DNA of 64,000 bases from Sceloporus undulatus (lineage: Eukaryota > Chordata > Lepidosauria > Squamata > Phrynosomatidae): positions 122,705,896 through 122,769,895 of the forward strand of contig NC_056523.1 of NCBI RefSeq assembly GCF_019175285.1. Direction: 5' to 3'. The notes under the pieces are model-generated. The model searched no databases. It worked only from the letters and a program-made list of their open reading frames with translations, and had not been told where the DNA came from. The translations under genes were made by a program, and so were the position numbers. Of this stretch, positions 22,801 to 32,313 are shown one piece after another (position 1 is the first letter of the stretch; every line of letters starts with the position of its first letter).

Positions 22801-25800
22801 TTCGACTGAAAAAAGTGGACTCACTTCTAGATCACCATGCATAGGATTATGTTGTAAATTAAAAGCAAGCTTATTTTTAAAACCTAAAATTAGCAAAAGA
22901 CATACAAGACTGTTTTATTCCTCCCTCTGACCTTTTAAAAGTTCAAGTTCAGAAGACTCAATGAAGCCATCTTCCTTATCAGTTCAGCACTGTGGCTGGA
23001 GAAACTATCTCAGCCACTTGCATTCTCTTTAGAACAAAGACTGTTATATTCTGGGACACTATATCAAGAGGCCCACCTGGGCACAGAAGCTGACTTAACC
23101 TAGAAAGAGAACATAGAAGGTTTCTGAAAGAGATGCTTATCTCACAAATCCTCCCTGCTCCACCTGCCTTCTTTGGTCCCAGCACCAGGCTGCTGATGGT
23201 GAAAACAAATGAAAGTTATGCTATCAACAAATAAGACTAAGAAAATATAAACACCATGGGTAAGGTGGTGGTATTATGTTGAGAAAAGGAAGCTTGAGAC
23301 ACTCTTTGGATGAAAGGGCTTTTTGGTTGAGAGAAGAGGTTCAACTCTTCACATAAACCTTATTTAGGTGTTCTGAAAGTAAATACTATAAAATAAACAT
23401 GAGTTGGGGAGGCATGCTACCCTGTCCTCTTAGTCCTCATTTCCATGACCCCCTACAAACTATCAGCATGGGGAAAGTGTGACCTGCAGGCTGTTTTTTT
23501 TTCCCTGGGGGAGGGTTGAAAATGCAAAATGTACGAAATGCCTTCTACGTGTTTTGCCTATTGTGGGCATTTTTGGAGCTCTTTGGACATTTTAGACCCA
23601 GAAGAGGCCTTTTAAAATCATTTCCTGTTGTTAAAAAAGGCTAGATGGCCATCTGTTGGGGATGCTTTGATTTGGATTTCCTGCATGGCAGGGGGTTGGA
23701 CTGGATGGCCCTTGTGGTCTCTTCCAACTCTATGATTCTATGATTTCCCCAAAGTGGGCTATGGGGCCTAAAAACATGGTAAAATTGCTCCCGCCTAAAT
23801 GGAGTTTGGGGGGACTTGGGGAAATTTAACAAAAGTGGGGAGATATACATTGGCCATCCAAGGTCTTCTGAGGGGGGGCTAATGTCCCCCCTAGCTTTCT
23901 GCAGTTGTCCACTCCTGACATAGAGGGTGATTTCTAATGGAGAGAGCCTCCTTCATCTATGAATTATATGTGTGTCCCCCCCCCTCCACACATTTTACTC
24001 ACTTTCAGAATGTCTGAAAAGGATTTAGTCATAAAACTCACTGTGTTATTTTGGGCCAGGTATTGCTGCTCAACTTAACCTTCCTCTGACAGTTATAGGA
24101 AGGAACCAACTTAAGTTCTCTGGAAGAAAGGTGGAATATAAATGTAATAATGCAATCACAATTCAACTGTCTTCCTTTTCACCCCATCCTATCATCTCCT
24201 CAGGTATGATGCTTGCAAAGAGGACCTGACCTGTGCTCGGAACTGGCTTACAGATTGGCACTGGGGTCCTGATGGAAATAACTGCAGTCAAGACTGTATC
24301 TCTTATGGCCAGGTGAGAGTAGAGTTAAGTGAGGGTGATGACTGACCACAAGCATGGTGCTCTTGAGCAACACAGAATAGTGTCCCCTCAGTTTGCCCAA
24401 GGTCTCATCTCTTCAATCCATATAGCAGACGATTGGCATGCATCTGTGTGTACCTTCAAGTCACTTGTCAACTTCTTGCAACTTCATGAATTTCATAGGC
24501 TTTTCTTAGGCAAGGAATACTCAGAGATGGTTTTGCCAGTTCCTTCCTCTGAAATATAGCCCACAGCGCCTGGTATTCATTGATAGTCTCCTATCCCAGT
24601 ACTAGCCAGGGCTGATCCAGTTTAGTTTCCAAGATCAAGCAGGATCTGATGCTTTTAGGGTGATTACGCCCAGGGTAGAACAGACCTACATGGTTTGATT
24701 CTAATTCTGCCAACATAACTGTAGACATTTAAAGTCTCCCAAGGTTTTAATGGCATTGAATGTGGGAAAGTGTTGGGTTTTTGAGAGCAGTATGGTCTCT
24801 CTGATTGGCAGAATCAGAACCATATTTTGCACCCAATGCCATTAAGAGCTTGGACACTTCAAATTTGCATTCACTGTCATAAAGAGCTTGGACACTTAGG
24901 GCTATGCTGACAGAATTAAAATCAAACCATACATGATGTCTAAAACTGATAGCATGGTGTGACCAGTTCAGGGAAAAAATTAACCACATGCATATATTTT
25001 TCCTCTTATGCTGTGTATCTGAAAACTCTTGTTCTGCAGCTTTTCTTAGAGTGGTTAATTTTGAATGGGAGGCAGCACTGATGCCACATGAGCATTTATG
25101 TTAACATTCCCATTCTTGCAATTGTTCAGTAGATTATTTGCAGGCACTATTGTTTAAAATACAATGAATTAATTTATACAACAGAGGTGAGGAACCTGTG
25201 GGCTTCTGAGATGATGTTTGAATAATCTACATATGGCTGTCCTAGATGAGAGAAGCCTACATGGGGAAGGGAAGAGCTATTTTTGGATGCAGAGGTCACC
25301 ACAGCCAACACCACCATGCAAAGCTCTAGACTACTCAGCCACACATCCTGTCTCAAGAAGGCTCTTTCACAGTTTGACAAGAATTCCCATAAATTCTAAT
25401 CACTGCCTGGGTAGCTGGGCATATGAGAATCAGAGTTCTTCAGCATCTGGAAGGCCACAAGTTTCCTGCCTGATTAATATAAATGAATATGTCAATTTAG
25501 GAGCCCACATAAAATGAGACTGACTGACAAGTCTGTCCATTACAACCACCATGCTGCTGCCTCAATGCTGTTTGGTGCTCTGTATAGGTACGGCATGACT
25601 CATGCACACTCTGGATGAAGAACCTGCTGTGACTTCTGTTTAAATGTTATGGGTGACATCACCCTTGCGTATATTGGCAGCCTCACTGAGTTAAGAGCCT
25701 TTGACAGTGATTCTCTGCTCACCTCCTGTCTCACAAACAGAAATAACCCGTTGCGTGCTTTACTGTCCCCAGGCTTAGGAAAGATGGGAGATCTCTCATG

Positions 25801-27927
25801 TTATGTAACATTACATGACAGGCCTCAGCCCTTTCCATAAGAGGACAGTCAAATTCTTACTGAATGCTGTTGGCCTGGCACTGAGCCAGTCCATTCGCCC
25901 CTTGGACAGCTCATTTGGTTAGTGTTCAGAGACAGGAATGGAAACAGGCAGACAGCAACAGTTGAGCTGAGAGCTTGTTGAAAGAAATGGACAGTATGCA
26001 ACTGACTGTGTGCCAATGTCAGACCCATTTGGTCACTGCCTCATTTGTTCACTATTTTTTTCCATTGTGAATGGTAACAAAGCTTACTAGAGATGTGTCA
26101 TGACTCTTGAGTTCCCACCTTCCTGACATCAGTACTCAAATAACCAAACAGAGAAAAACTTTAATCGTGTGCAAATTCCCCCAGTATTCCTAAAGAGAAA
26201 TATCATTGATTTATTGTGCACCAATTGATGGCGATAAGAGAGCATATGAACATAAAATTTTAGAAAACCTGAATTTCAACACCTCTTATTTTAGAAGTTA
26301 ATCTGTTTCTTATGGTATTAGCTCTTGAATTCAGGCATTTTCTAGATAAGGCAAACAGATATACAACACTTGCTGAAATTCCCTCTTCTATACAATTGTT
26401 AAATGTAGAAGAACCCCATCCTGCTTTTCATTTGACCACCCTGAAGTCTGAATATCCTTAATTGTAAGATTCCTTGGTTTTGCTTTATGTTTTAGAAAAA
26501 GACATCAAAGAAATATGAACTATGATCAGCTATAACCCATGATGAGTTGGGTTTCTCCTGTTGCCTCCTGTAGTCAGTTCCACTGAGCAAGCAGAAGGTT
26601 TACAGAATCTGTCCCTCAACAGTGAGGTCGCTTTATTGTAGTGGTCTTTGCATATCAGAAGAGACAACCAGGACGAACCTTGAGCAAATCAGATCCCATG
26701 GAAGGAGACGTTTCTGGTTAAATTAGAAAGAAACACCTACCTGAGGCTTGAAATAACTCACTCAATAGGCCATCCTCATCTGCTGGTTTAGACTTGGTGG
26801 GTGAAGTTGCTGCCACCACCCAGACCTATCCTAGCCAACATGGCCTATGTTCAGAGACTCTGAAAGCTGTGATGCCAAACATCTGATGAACACCATGCTG
26901 CCTCCCTGTTCTTATTTTTCCAGATAGTGGACATGTTTGGTTTGTAGTCAGTTCACAATTGTAGCCGCTTTTATTCAAAATTCTTTATAGTGTTGGTTTT
27001 TTTCCCATCTGAAAAGTGATGATTAGAATTATCACAGCTGGCCCAAGACATTTTGATGCCTGAAGTAAAGAACATGAGGGCAATCCCTTCCATTCGGCAA
27101 ATAAAAGCTGACTAGACTGGCAGGTTGAATCTTTTTTCAACATTGATAATAGGATAGCACCCTCCACAGCTGAAGCTGGTGGACTAACTCAGGAAGTGTC
27201 AGGCCAAAACTGAAGAGGACTCCTGTACATTTACTGGTTAGGTGTAAGAGGGCATTTCAACAGGTGTTGCTTGTAATGCAACCAAGAAACAAGCAACACC
27301 AGCTGAAATTCCCTCTTCCACACAACCTATAAAGGTAACAGAACAATCTCCAGTTTTTACTCTGGCAACCCTACAGACAGTCCACTTATTAAACAGCTTT
27401 CCCCTCCAGCATATTGCTGCTGCCTCCCAGCATTTGCTGCCTAAGGCAATTACCTAATGACAGCCCTTGGAATGTCCCAAATGGGATAGGAGAGAGCCAT
27501 TCTCTGGATTCAGCTCTACAGTCCACCACAACCAAAGATGCAGAGCTCTAGACTCACTCACCCACATACTGTCTCGGGAAGGAAGAGCTTTCTGTAATTA
27601 TAACATGCATTCTCTCACTTTTTGCAGATGTACAGGGATGGAAAGGAGCTATGCGAAACCATTTGGGATGATACTTTCATCATCAGCACTGATCCCTGTG
27701 AGTGCCTGACCCTGACTGCCTCCGATACAGTCTTCTCAGCCTCTTATTCACACCTCAGAGACAACACAGAGGAGTCTGAAACCACCAAGGCAGACAACAA
27801 GAGAGAAGGCCACCTTGGCCCTAGCAAGCTCTGTACAAGCAACCTGCTACTCCAGCGTCTGAGAAGGAACATGCAGAAACGTTCTGTCTTCATGGAGGAT
27901 GTGGAAGGGAGTGGGAGTGGGTTCTGA
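19702..27927 (+). CDS. RTBDN: Retbindin, riboflavin/folate-receptor family (5 coding exons)
   Basis: Secreted flavin-binding protein of the folate-receptor/riboflavin-binding-protein family; in mammals retbindin acts at the photoreceptor-RPE interface. Coding exons: 19,702-19,876, 20,908-20,992, 22,503-22,631, 24,204-24,312, 27,628-27,927. All junctions are GT-AG and the total is 798 nt, giving 265 aa. Residues 1-28 form a signal peptide (core IWIMGIAWALLLLWA). The folate-receptor domain follows, with paired cysteines and the family signatures NPSPEE, YWNHCG, ECFYRCSP, PLCQSFCDRWYDACK and NWLTDWHWG. The C-terminal tail (about 195-265) is hydrophilic and ends EGSGSGF, recalling the Gly-Ser tail of human RTBDN. 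The cysteine-rich domain is closer to avian riboflavin-binding protein than the human protein is, so a name based on that paralogue is possible. Position next to RNASEH2A supports RTBDN. A 5' non-coding exon should lie upstream, because the ATG exon has its own acceptor. Confidence 0.93.
20147..20378 (-). mobile_element. CR1 LINE 3' fragment in RTBDN intron 1
   Basis: Plus strand starts AATCATAGAATCATAGAGCT, then CCATACACTCCAACCCTCTG and CAGGAGGTTCTTCCTAATGT. This is the same 3' end as at 3,391, in reverse, truncated and diverged. Confidence 0.8.
20908..20992 (+). CDS. RTBDN: RTBDN coding exon 2
   Basis: Phase 1 to phase 2. Encodes ACCSPEIAQDLSKANDIYWN and HCGSLSS, the segment with the CC pair and the Tyr-Trp of the ligand pocket. 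Acceptor TTTCTACAG, donor AG|GTCAGA. Confidence 0.92.
21096..21160 (-). mobile_element. CR1 3' tail, short fragment
   Basis: CATAGAGTCATAGAGTCACA, then GTTGGAAGAGACCACAAGGG, a 65-bp CR1 3' terminus 100 bp after RTBDN coding exon 2. Confidence 0.7.
21375..21745. mobile_element. DNA-transposon-like element with GTGGTACAGACC ends
   Basis: GTGGTACAGACCTCCC on the left and GGTCCGTCTGTACCGG on the right are imperfect inverse copies. Inside are GC-rich inverted pieces (CTCTGCAGGGAAGCC opposite GGCTTCCCTGCGG-like). CpG-rich relative to surroundings. Superfamily unassigned. Confidence 0.5.
22503..22631 (+). CDS. RTBDN: RTBDN coding exon 3
   Basis: Encodes RCEEYLEQVECFYRCSP, AAQWPHPRR and PLCQSFCDR. 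ECFYRCSP and PLCQSFC are the strongest family signatures. Acceptor CTCCCTGGCAG, donor TG|GTGAGT. Confidence 0.93.
23632..23748 (+). mobile_element. CR1 LINE 3' end in RTBDN intron 3
   Basis: GGCTAGATGGCCATCTGTTG, then GGATTTCCTGCATGGCAGGG and TTCCAACTCTATGATTCTAT. A 5'-truncated CR1 in sense, very similar to the 3' ends at 34,770 and 60,215. Confidence 0.85.
24204..24312 (+). CDS. RTBDN: RTBDN coding exon 4
   Basis: Encodes WYDACKEDLTCARNWLTDW, then HWGPDGNNCSQDC and ISYGQ, ending in phase 0. The tryptophan-rich motif matches that used for isoalloxazine or pterin stacking in the family. Acceptor ATCTCCTCAG, donor CAG|GTGAGA. Confidence 0.93.
24440..24665 (-). mobile_element. 5S-rRNA-derived SINE, reverse
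   Basis: Tail GTGTGTACCTTCAAGTCACT, then GGCAAGGAATACTCAGAGAT, TCCTTCCTCTGAAATATAGC, TATCCCAGTACTAGCCAGGG and CCAAGATCAAGCAGGATCTG. Complete copy in RTBDN intron 4. Confidence 0.8.
24688..24942. mobile_element. Palindromic MITE-like element in RTBDN intron 4
   Basis: CATGGTTTGATTCTAATTCT on the left and AGAATTAAAATCAAACCATA on the right are inverse copies. An internal unit AAGAGCTTGGACACTT is repeated twice (about 24,844 and 24,883). Confidence 0.6.
24990..27600. other. RTBDN intron 4, unannotated part
   Basis: 2.6 kb of intron with no repeat or exon that I can name. Two short CACAACC...AAAGCTCTAGACT-like segments (25,295-25,350 and 27,520-27,570) resemble each other (GCTCTAGACT, CTCACCCACAT/CAGCCACACAT, CTGTCTC) and may be copies of one unknown repeat. 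Confidence 0.5.
27628..27927 (+). CDS. RTBDN: RTBDN coding exon 5 and stop
   Basis: Encodes MYRDGKELCETIWDDTF, then TDPCECLTL and a polar tail with KRSVFMEDVEGSGSGF before TGA at 27,925-27,927. Acceptor CACTTTTTGCAG. The last domain cysteines (LCET, PCEC) are here; one further cysteine lies in the tail (KLCTSN). Confidence 0.92.
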   Translation: MYRDGKELCETIWDDTFIISTDPCECLTLTASDTVFSASYSHLRDNTEESETTKADNKREGHLGPSKLCTSNLLLQRLRRNMQKRSVFMEDVEGSGSGF

Positions 27928-28956
27928 CCCAATATAGCCACCCTTCCAAGTGAAAAATAACCCCCTCCCCTGTAAACACCTGGAGTTTCGTGGGAGGGGG
28001 GGGTCGCTTGTGATTTATGCAAATTGTCATGTTCCATGTTACCAGCTTCTCATTGTGTAGCTCTGTGCAATTTGATCTGGCCATGTCCTAGGAAGCAGAT
28101 CTGGCACCTTAGCAGGGCTCTTGAGTCTGGTGCCTTTAGCAATAGTTTACTTACATCGGGGCACCTCCCTCTCCTTTGGAAATCTGCCCATGTCCACTGC
28201 TTTCCCCAAGCTCTCATTTTGTACAAGTTAAAAAAAGATATTAGAGACCAGTTAATAGTGATAACTCCATCACCCCCTCCTTTCCTTCCAATGGCTGTTC
28301 TTCCACCACCACCACCTTGCTGCCATACCTCTGAGAGGTGATGTAAGTGAACCTCACACAATTGAAGACAGCCATCCTTCAAAGGCACTGTTGAGAGAAC
28401 AAAGGCTTGGGTGGAAAAGAAATTGTGAGTCCAAACTGCTATGGCTATAGACATGATTGCCAGTGGGACCTAAAATGGTTGGGTTGTCACTGGTAAACCA
28501 TAACATGGAGGCAGCAGGCATTAGAAAAAACACTGGCCACTAGGCTGGGTTAGAGAACTGTATTGCTGGATTAGCTGGTGCAATTACAGGCTGGAATCTT
28601 AAAAAGCTGCAGTTACTTGAGAAGGAATAGCTGCTATTAAATTTAGATTTTATGCAAATACTACCTGAGATTGTGGAAAAGAGATTGTGCAACAGACATG
28701 AAGAGATATAGACTGTATGTAATTTTAACAATACAATGTGTATATTTTTTTTAATTGGTTAACTGTCATGTCTGTGCTGCCTGCATTTTTGTGTAGCATT
28801 TTCTTGACCAACAAAACAACATCCATATATTCAGGTATAGACACTGTGCAAATTTTGTTTGTAAGACTGTCCCTTAATGAACTTGCATTTTCAGCATGTT
28901 TGCATCAAATAGCACATCATACTCAGTTTAAAAACTTATCTATACTTGTGAGAAAA

Positions 28957-28962
28957 AATAAA
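28957..28962 (+). promoter_or_regulatory. RTBDN: Candidate RTBDN polyadenylation signal
   Basis: First clean AATAAA after the RTBDN stop, about 1.03 kb downstream. The intervening sequence would be the 3' UTR. A non-canonical earlier site cannot be excluded. Confidence 0.3.
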
Positions 28963-29714
28963 AATGTACATGTGTTAAAAGAGTTTGTAAGGAAATTAAT
29001 AGAATGGAGTGGTTCCTCTTTTATCAGCTTGCACAAACAGCAGCTCTTTCGCAAACAGCTCTTTCTCATCTTTCTCCATGTTCCATTTTATGCCTCTTTG
29101 CCCATCCTAGTCTGCTCTTGTTCATGTCTGCATCATAAATGCATCCAGTCCTATTGCAGGCTGTTGAACAGGTAGACTACTATCTAACACTGCTAAACAG
29201 TAATAAGACCTGACAGAGCCTCTGCTTAAAGAGGAGGGACAATGAGTGTGTCTGGGGAGCAAGACAGACAGTTAAGACAAATGGAGAAGTGAGGAGGACA
29301 AATGAGAAACAGAGACGAATCATGTTTAGCTGATACAAGAGAAGCTTTGAGAAGGAAGCTGATGCTGACATTCTGAAAGCAGGTTTGGGCAATGTACTAT
29401 TCTCCAGATAGTGCAGAGATGCAACTTCTAACCACTTTAAGTAGCAAAGCCAACAAGAGATGCTGGGAGTAAACAGTATTTGGAGTACTGCACTTTGCCC
29501 AATCCTGTATTTTTAAAAAATAATGTTTACTAAAAATAAAACATAGCATATACATAAAAAACCTTAAACATTTTATATATAAAAAAGAAACATCATATAA
29601 CATCAAAAAACCATACTACTATATAAAACAAACATATCTAATTCCCTAACTCAACCATTTCCCCCTGCTCTCCCCCCTAAAAATACTAAACCAACCAATT
29701 ACATAAACTAACGT

Positions 29715-30112
29715 ACCATCTATACTCGACTATAAGTCGACCTCATGTATAAGTCGAGGATAGATTTTGGGGCCAAAATTATGGCTTTTGATATGACCTG
29801 TTGATAATACGAGAGTAAAACTTAGGGGCATGTGACAAGGGAGGTAAAGAATGAAGCAAAGGGAAACAATGCCAAACAACATACAAAATTCAAGCAGACA
29901 CCACTGTTTGTGCTCACATTAAAGACTGGATGGATGAAAGAATATAGGGGAATCAGTGTTTCCAGGACAGATTAAGCTCTTGCCTTTCACCCGAGTCTGG
30001 TTCCCTTTTTTTTGAGGGGGGGGGGGGAAGCGTTAGTTTATGACATTTAGATTGACCTGCGGATAAGTCGACTAAAATTTCTAGACTTATACATGAGTAT
30101 ATATAGTAAACT
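29715..30112. mobile_element. Mariner-like MITE with TATAAGTCGA ends
   Basis: TATACTCGACTATAAGTCGA on the left and the inverse-related GATAAGTCGACTAAAATTTC, then GACTTATACATGAGTATATA on the right. A piece of the same family is at 38,838-38,930 (CTCAACTTATACATGAGGTC). The TA-rich ends suggest Tc1-mariner insertion at TA. Confidence 0.6.
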
Positions 30113-31139
30113 TTTACATACTATGATATAACTAAATTGACTTCCCACCCTCCCGCCCCAGGATGTTCAAAATAAAATAATTAATAATAACAAATAATTA
30201 ACAAATTTCTCTAAAATACTTGTCTACATCAAATCCACTTCTGTTCTACTAAAACATCAAAAGTGCTTCAAGCATCCCAGCCCTATCTTAAAGGAAAACA
30301 AACGTGTCTTGACAGAGAGAGGAGGCTGCATTAGACACAGAGGTAAGAGAGAAACAGAATGAGATGGAACTGATTGTAGTGTAGTGCATGCAAAGCTCAG
30401 GAAATGAGAAGGGATGAAATTAGCCAAAGGAAAAGATATAGCTGGTCCAGAGAGATAACACTGCTGAAAGTAAAGGTCATCTAAAAAGGAAACGAGGAGT
30501 CTCCCTTCCATAGAGGCAATTTAATCTTACTGCCAAGTAAAAGCAGTAACCATGCTCAGCATCTATGTACAGTATTGCTTCAGTTTATTCAACTTGTTTT
30601 ACTTACATTATCTCAGCAAGTCCTAAAATAATCCAGGGAAATAGGTAAATTTCATTACTATATATTTGGCAGAGAACTGAGGCAGCATCCTCTATGTCAA
30701 AATACATAAAACAGAGTTGGGATGCTGAATGAAAATTCAAAAGGTAACTTCTGAGTTTAAACACTTGGACTAGTACTGTATAGCATCAGGACATATACAG
30801 TACTAAAGATGTTAAGGGACAAGTCTTCATTTCACTTGGAAGCATCAGGATGGGCTACACTTCAAAGCAGAACATGTACAGAGGTGGATGGCAAAATGGA
30901 AGTGATAAACCATTCTTAACTGAGGAAGCTTTATTAATGGTGCTTTGACTTGCATATTAATGGAAGCTCAAAGTAGTCTACCTTCACAAACACAGGAATG
31001 CAGGTTGTAGCCATTTGTAGACCAAGAACACAGCAGAGGTTCCATGTCCTGCTTGAATCCCCCACCCACACTGGAGCAAATAGGAAACCTTTCACCTCAG
31101 GAAGAAAAAGAGAATAAAGAGAGGGCACTTTTGCATTTC

Positions 31140-31520
31140 CAGAGGCCTAAATACCCTAAAGGCAGCAGATTCCATCTGATCTTGAAGCTAAGTAGGATTA
31201 GCTCTGGTTAGTACTGGGTTGAGAAACGACTGTCCAAATGCTCTGCCTGAGAGAGTGGTGGCATCTCCCCCTTTTAACGTTTTCCAGCAGAGGCAGATGG
31301 CCATCTGTATGTGTTGGGAGTGCTTTATGTCTTCCTCCATGGCAAAAGGTTAGACTGGATGGCCCTTGTGCTGATCTATGACCATAATAAAGATTCTTCT
31401 TCTGGATGGCCATTGTGATCTCTTCCAACTCTTATCATTCTATACAGGCTATATTTCAGAGGAGGGACCTGGCAAAACCATCACTGACTATTGTCTAAAA
31501 AAGCCCTGCAAAATTCATGT
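31140..31520 (+). mobile_element. 5S-rRNA-derived SINE split by a CR1 insertion
   Basis: Head at 31,140-31,220 (CTAAAGGCAGCAGATTCCATCTGATCTTG, AAGCTAAGTAGGATTAGCTCTGGTTAGTACTGGG). Tail at 31,440-31,520 (CTATATTTCAGAGGAGGGAC, CTGGCAAAACCATC). The 215 bp between is CR1 3' sequence in sense (GAGGCAGATGGCCATCTGTA, GACTGGATGGCCCTTGTG). The SINE is therefore the older element. Confidence 0.7.
31225..31440 (+). mobile_element. CR1 LINE 3' fragment inside the SINE
   Basis: Sense CR1 end: ACTGTCCAAATGCTCTGCCT, then CAGAGGCAGATGGCCATCTG, then TCTTCCAACTCTTATCATTC. It is diverged, with a small internal duplication of the GATGGCC segment. Confidence 0.7.
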
Positions 31521-31953
31521 CATCTAGTTTAAATAAAAGTGTAAGCCTTCACATATGGCAAAGGTGGGGCAATACATGGCTTAGGTGCCACAGGTAGACC
31601 CATCAAATTTTGTGACCTCAGACTCTCACATACATACATTTTTTCGATAAAGCAAACAGAATTACAATTTGTGGAAGGCTCCAGGGAGTATGATTCTCTC
31701 TTAAAATGAGGTACATCATCCCTTACACACACCTTGTTTTGCCTTACCAAAGCTTTTTGGGAAAATCACCCATTTCTGGCTGCATGATGTGTGCATGCAT
31801 GTCTGATGTGGTCTGGGAATTGATCCCTGGCTTTGTTCACACCAATGTACAGACACATAGACTTGCCACACCTCAGTCCCTTTTTGGTTGGCCTAGCACT
31901 ATGGGCAACCAATTGCAAAAAAACAGGACTTCAACAGTTGTTGATATTTTGAA

Positions 31954-31959
31954 TTTATT
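31954..31959 (-). promoter_or_regulatory. RNASEH2A: Candidate RNASEH2A polyadenylation signal
   Basis: TTTATT on the plus strand is AATAAA on the gene strand, about 220 nt after the stop. The implied short 3' UTR fits what is usual for this gene. A further candidate was not sought beyond 31.8 kb. Confidence 0.45.
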
Positions 31960-32180
31960 CACTAAAAAAAGAATAGAAAACATAAGTACAAAGGTCTCTA
32001 GAAAGATAAAAACTTGACCAGTCCATTTCTCTGAAAGATTACACACCTGTCTCGTTGATGCCACTACTCACAGGTTCCCACCACAGTTCAGGCTCAATTA
32101 AAAACAAAGTGACAAACCAGAAGGTTCTTGTGTACGCAAAGAAAGATGATCCCAATATGAAGGGAATAAGCTGCTGCCCC

Positions 32181-32313
32181 CTACAGGCTAGTCACTGTCT
32201 CAAGCTTGCGTTCATAAAAGAAGCGGTGGGGTGGTCGTTTGGTGGGAGTGTCTTTCCTGGCAAAGTAGCTCAGAAGGGACTGTGCATTCTTCTGGTCATC
32301 TTCAGTATCATCC
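32181..32313 (-). CDS. RNASEH2A: RNASEH2A exon 8 and stop
   Basis: Encodes [20 protein letters not shown], then [19 protein letters not shown] and TSL, with TAG at 32,183-32,181. This C-terminal extension is the least conserved part but keeps the TSL end of the human protein. Acceptor TCTGTCTGCAG. Confidence 0.94.
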
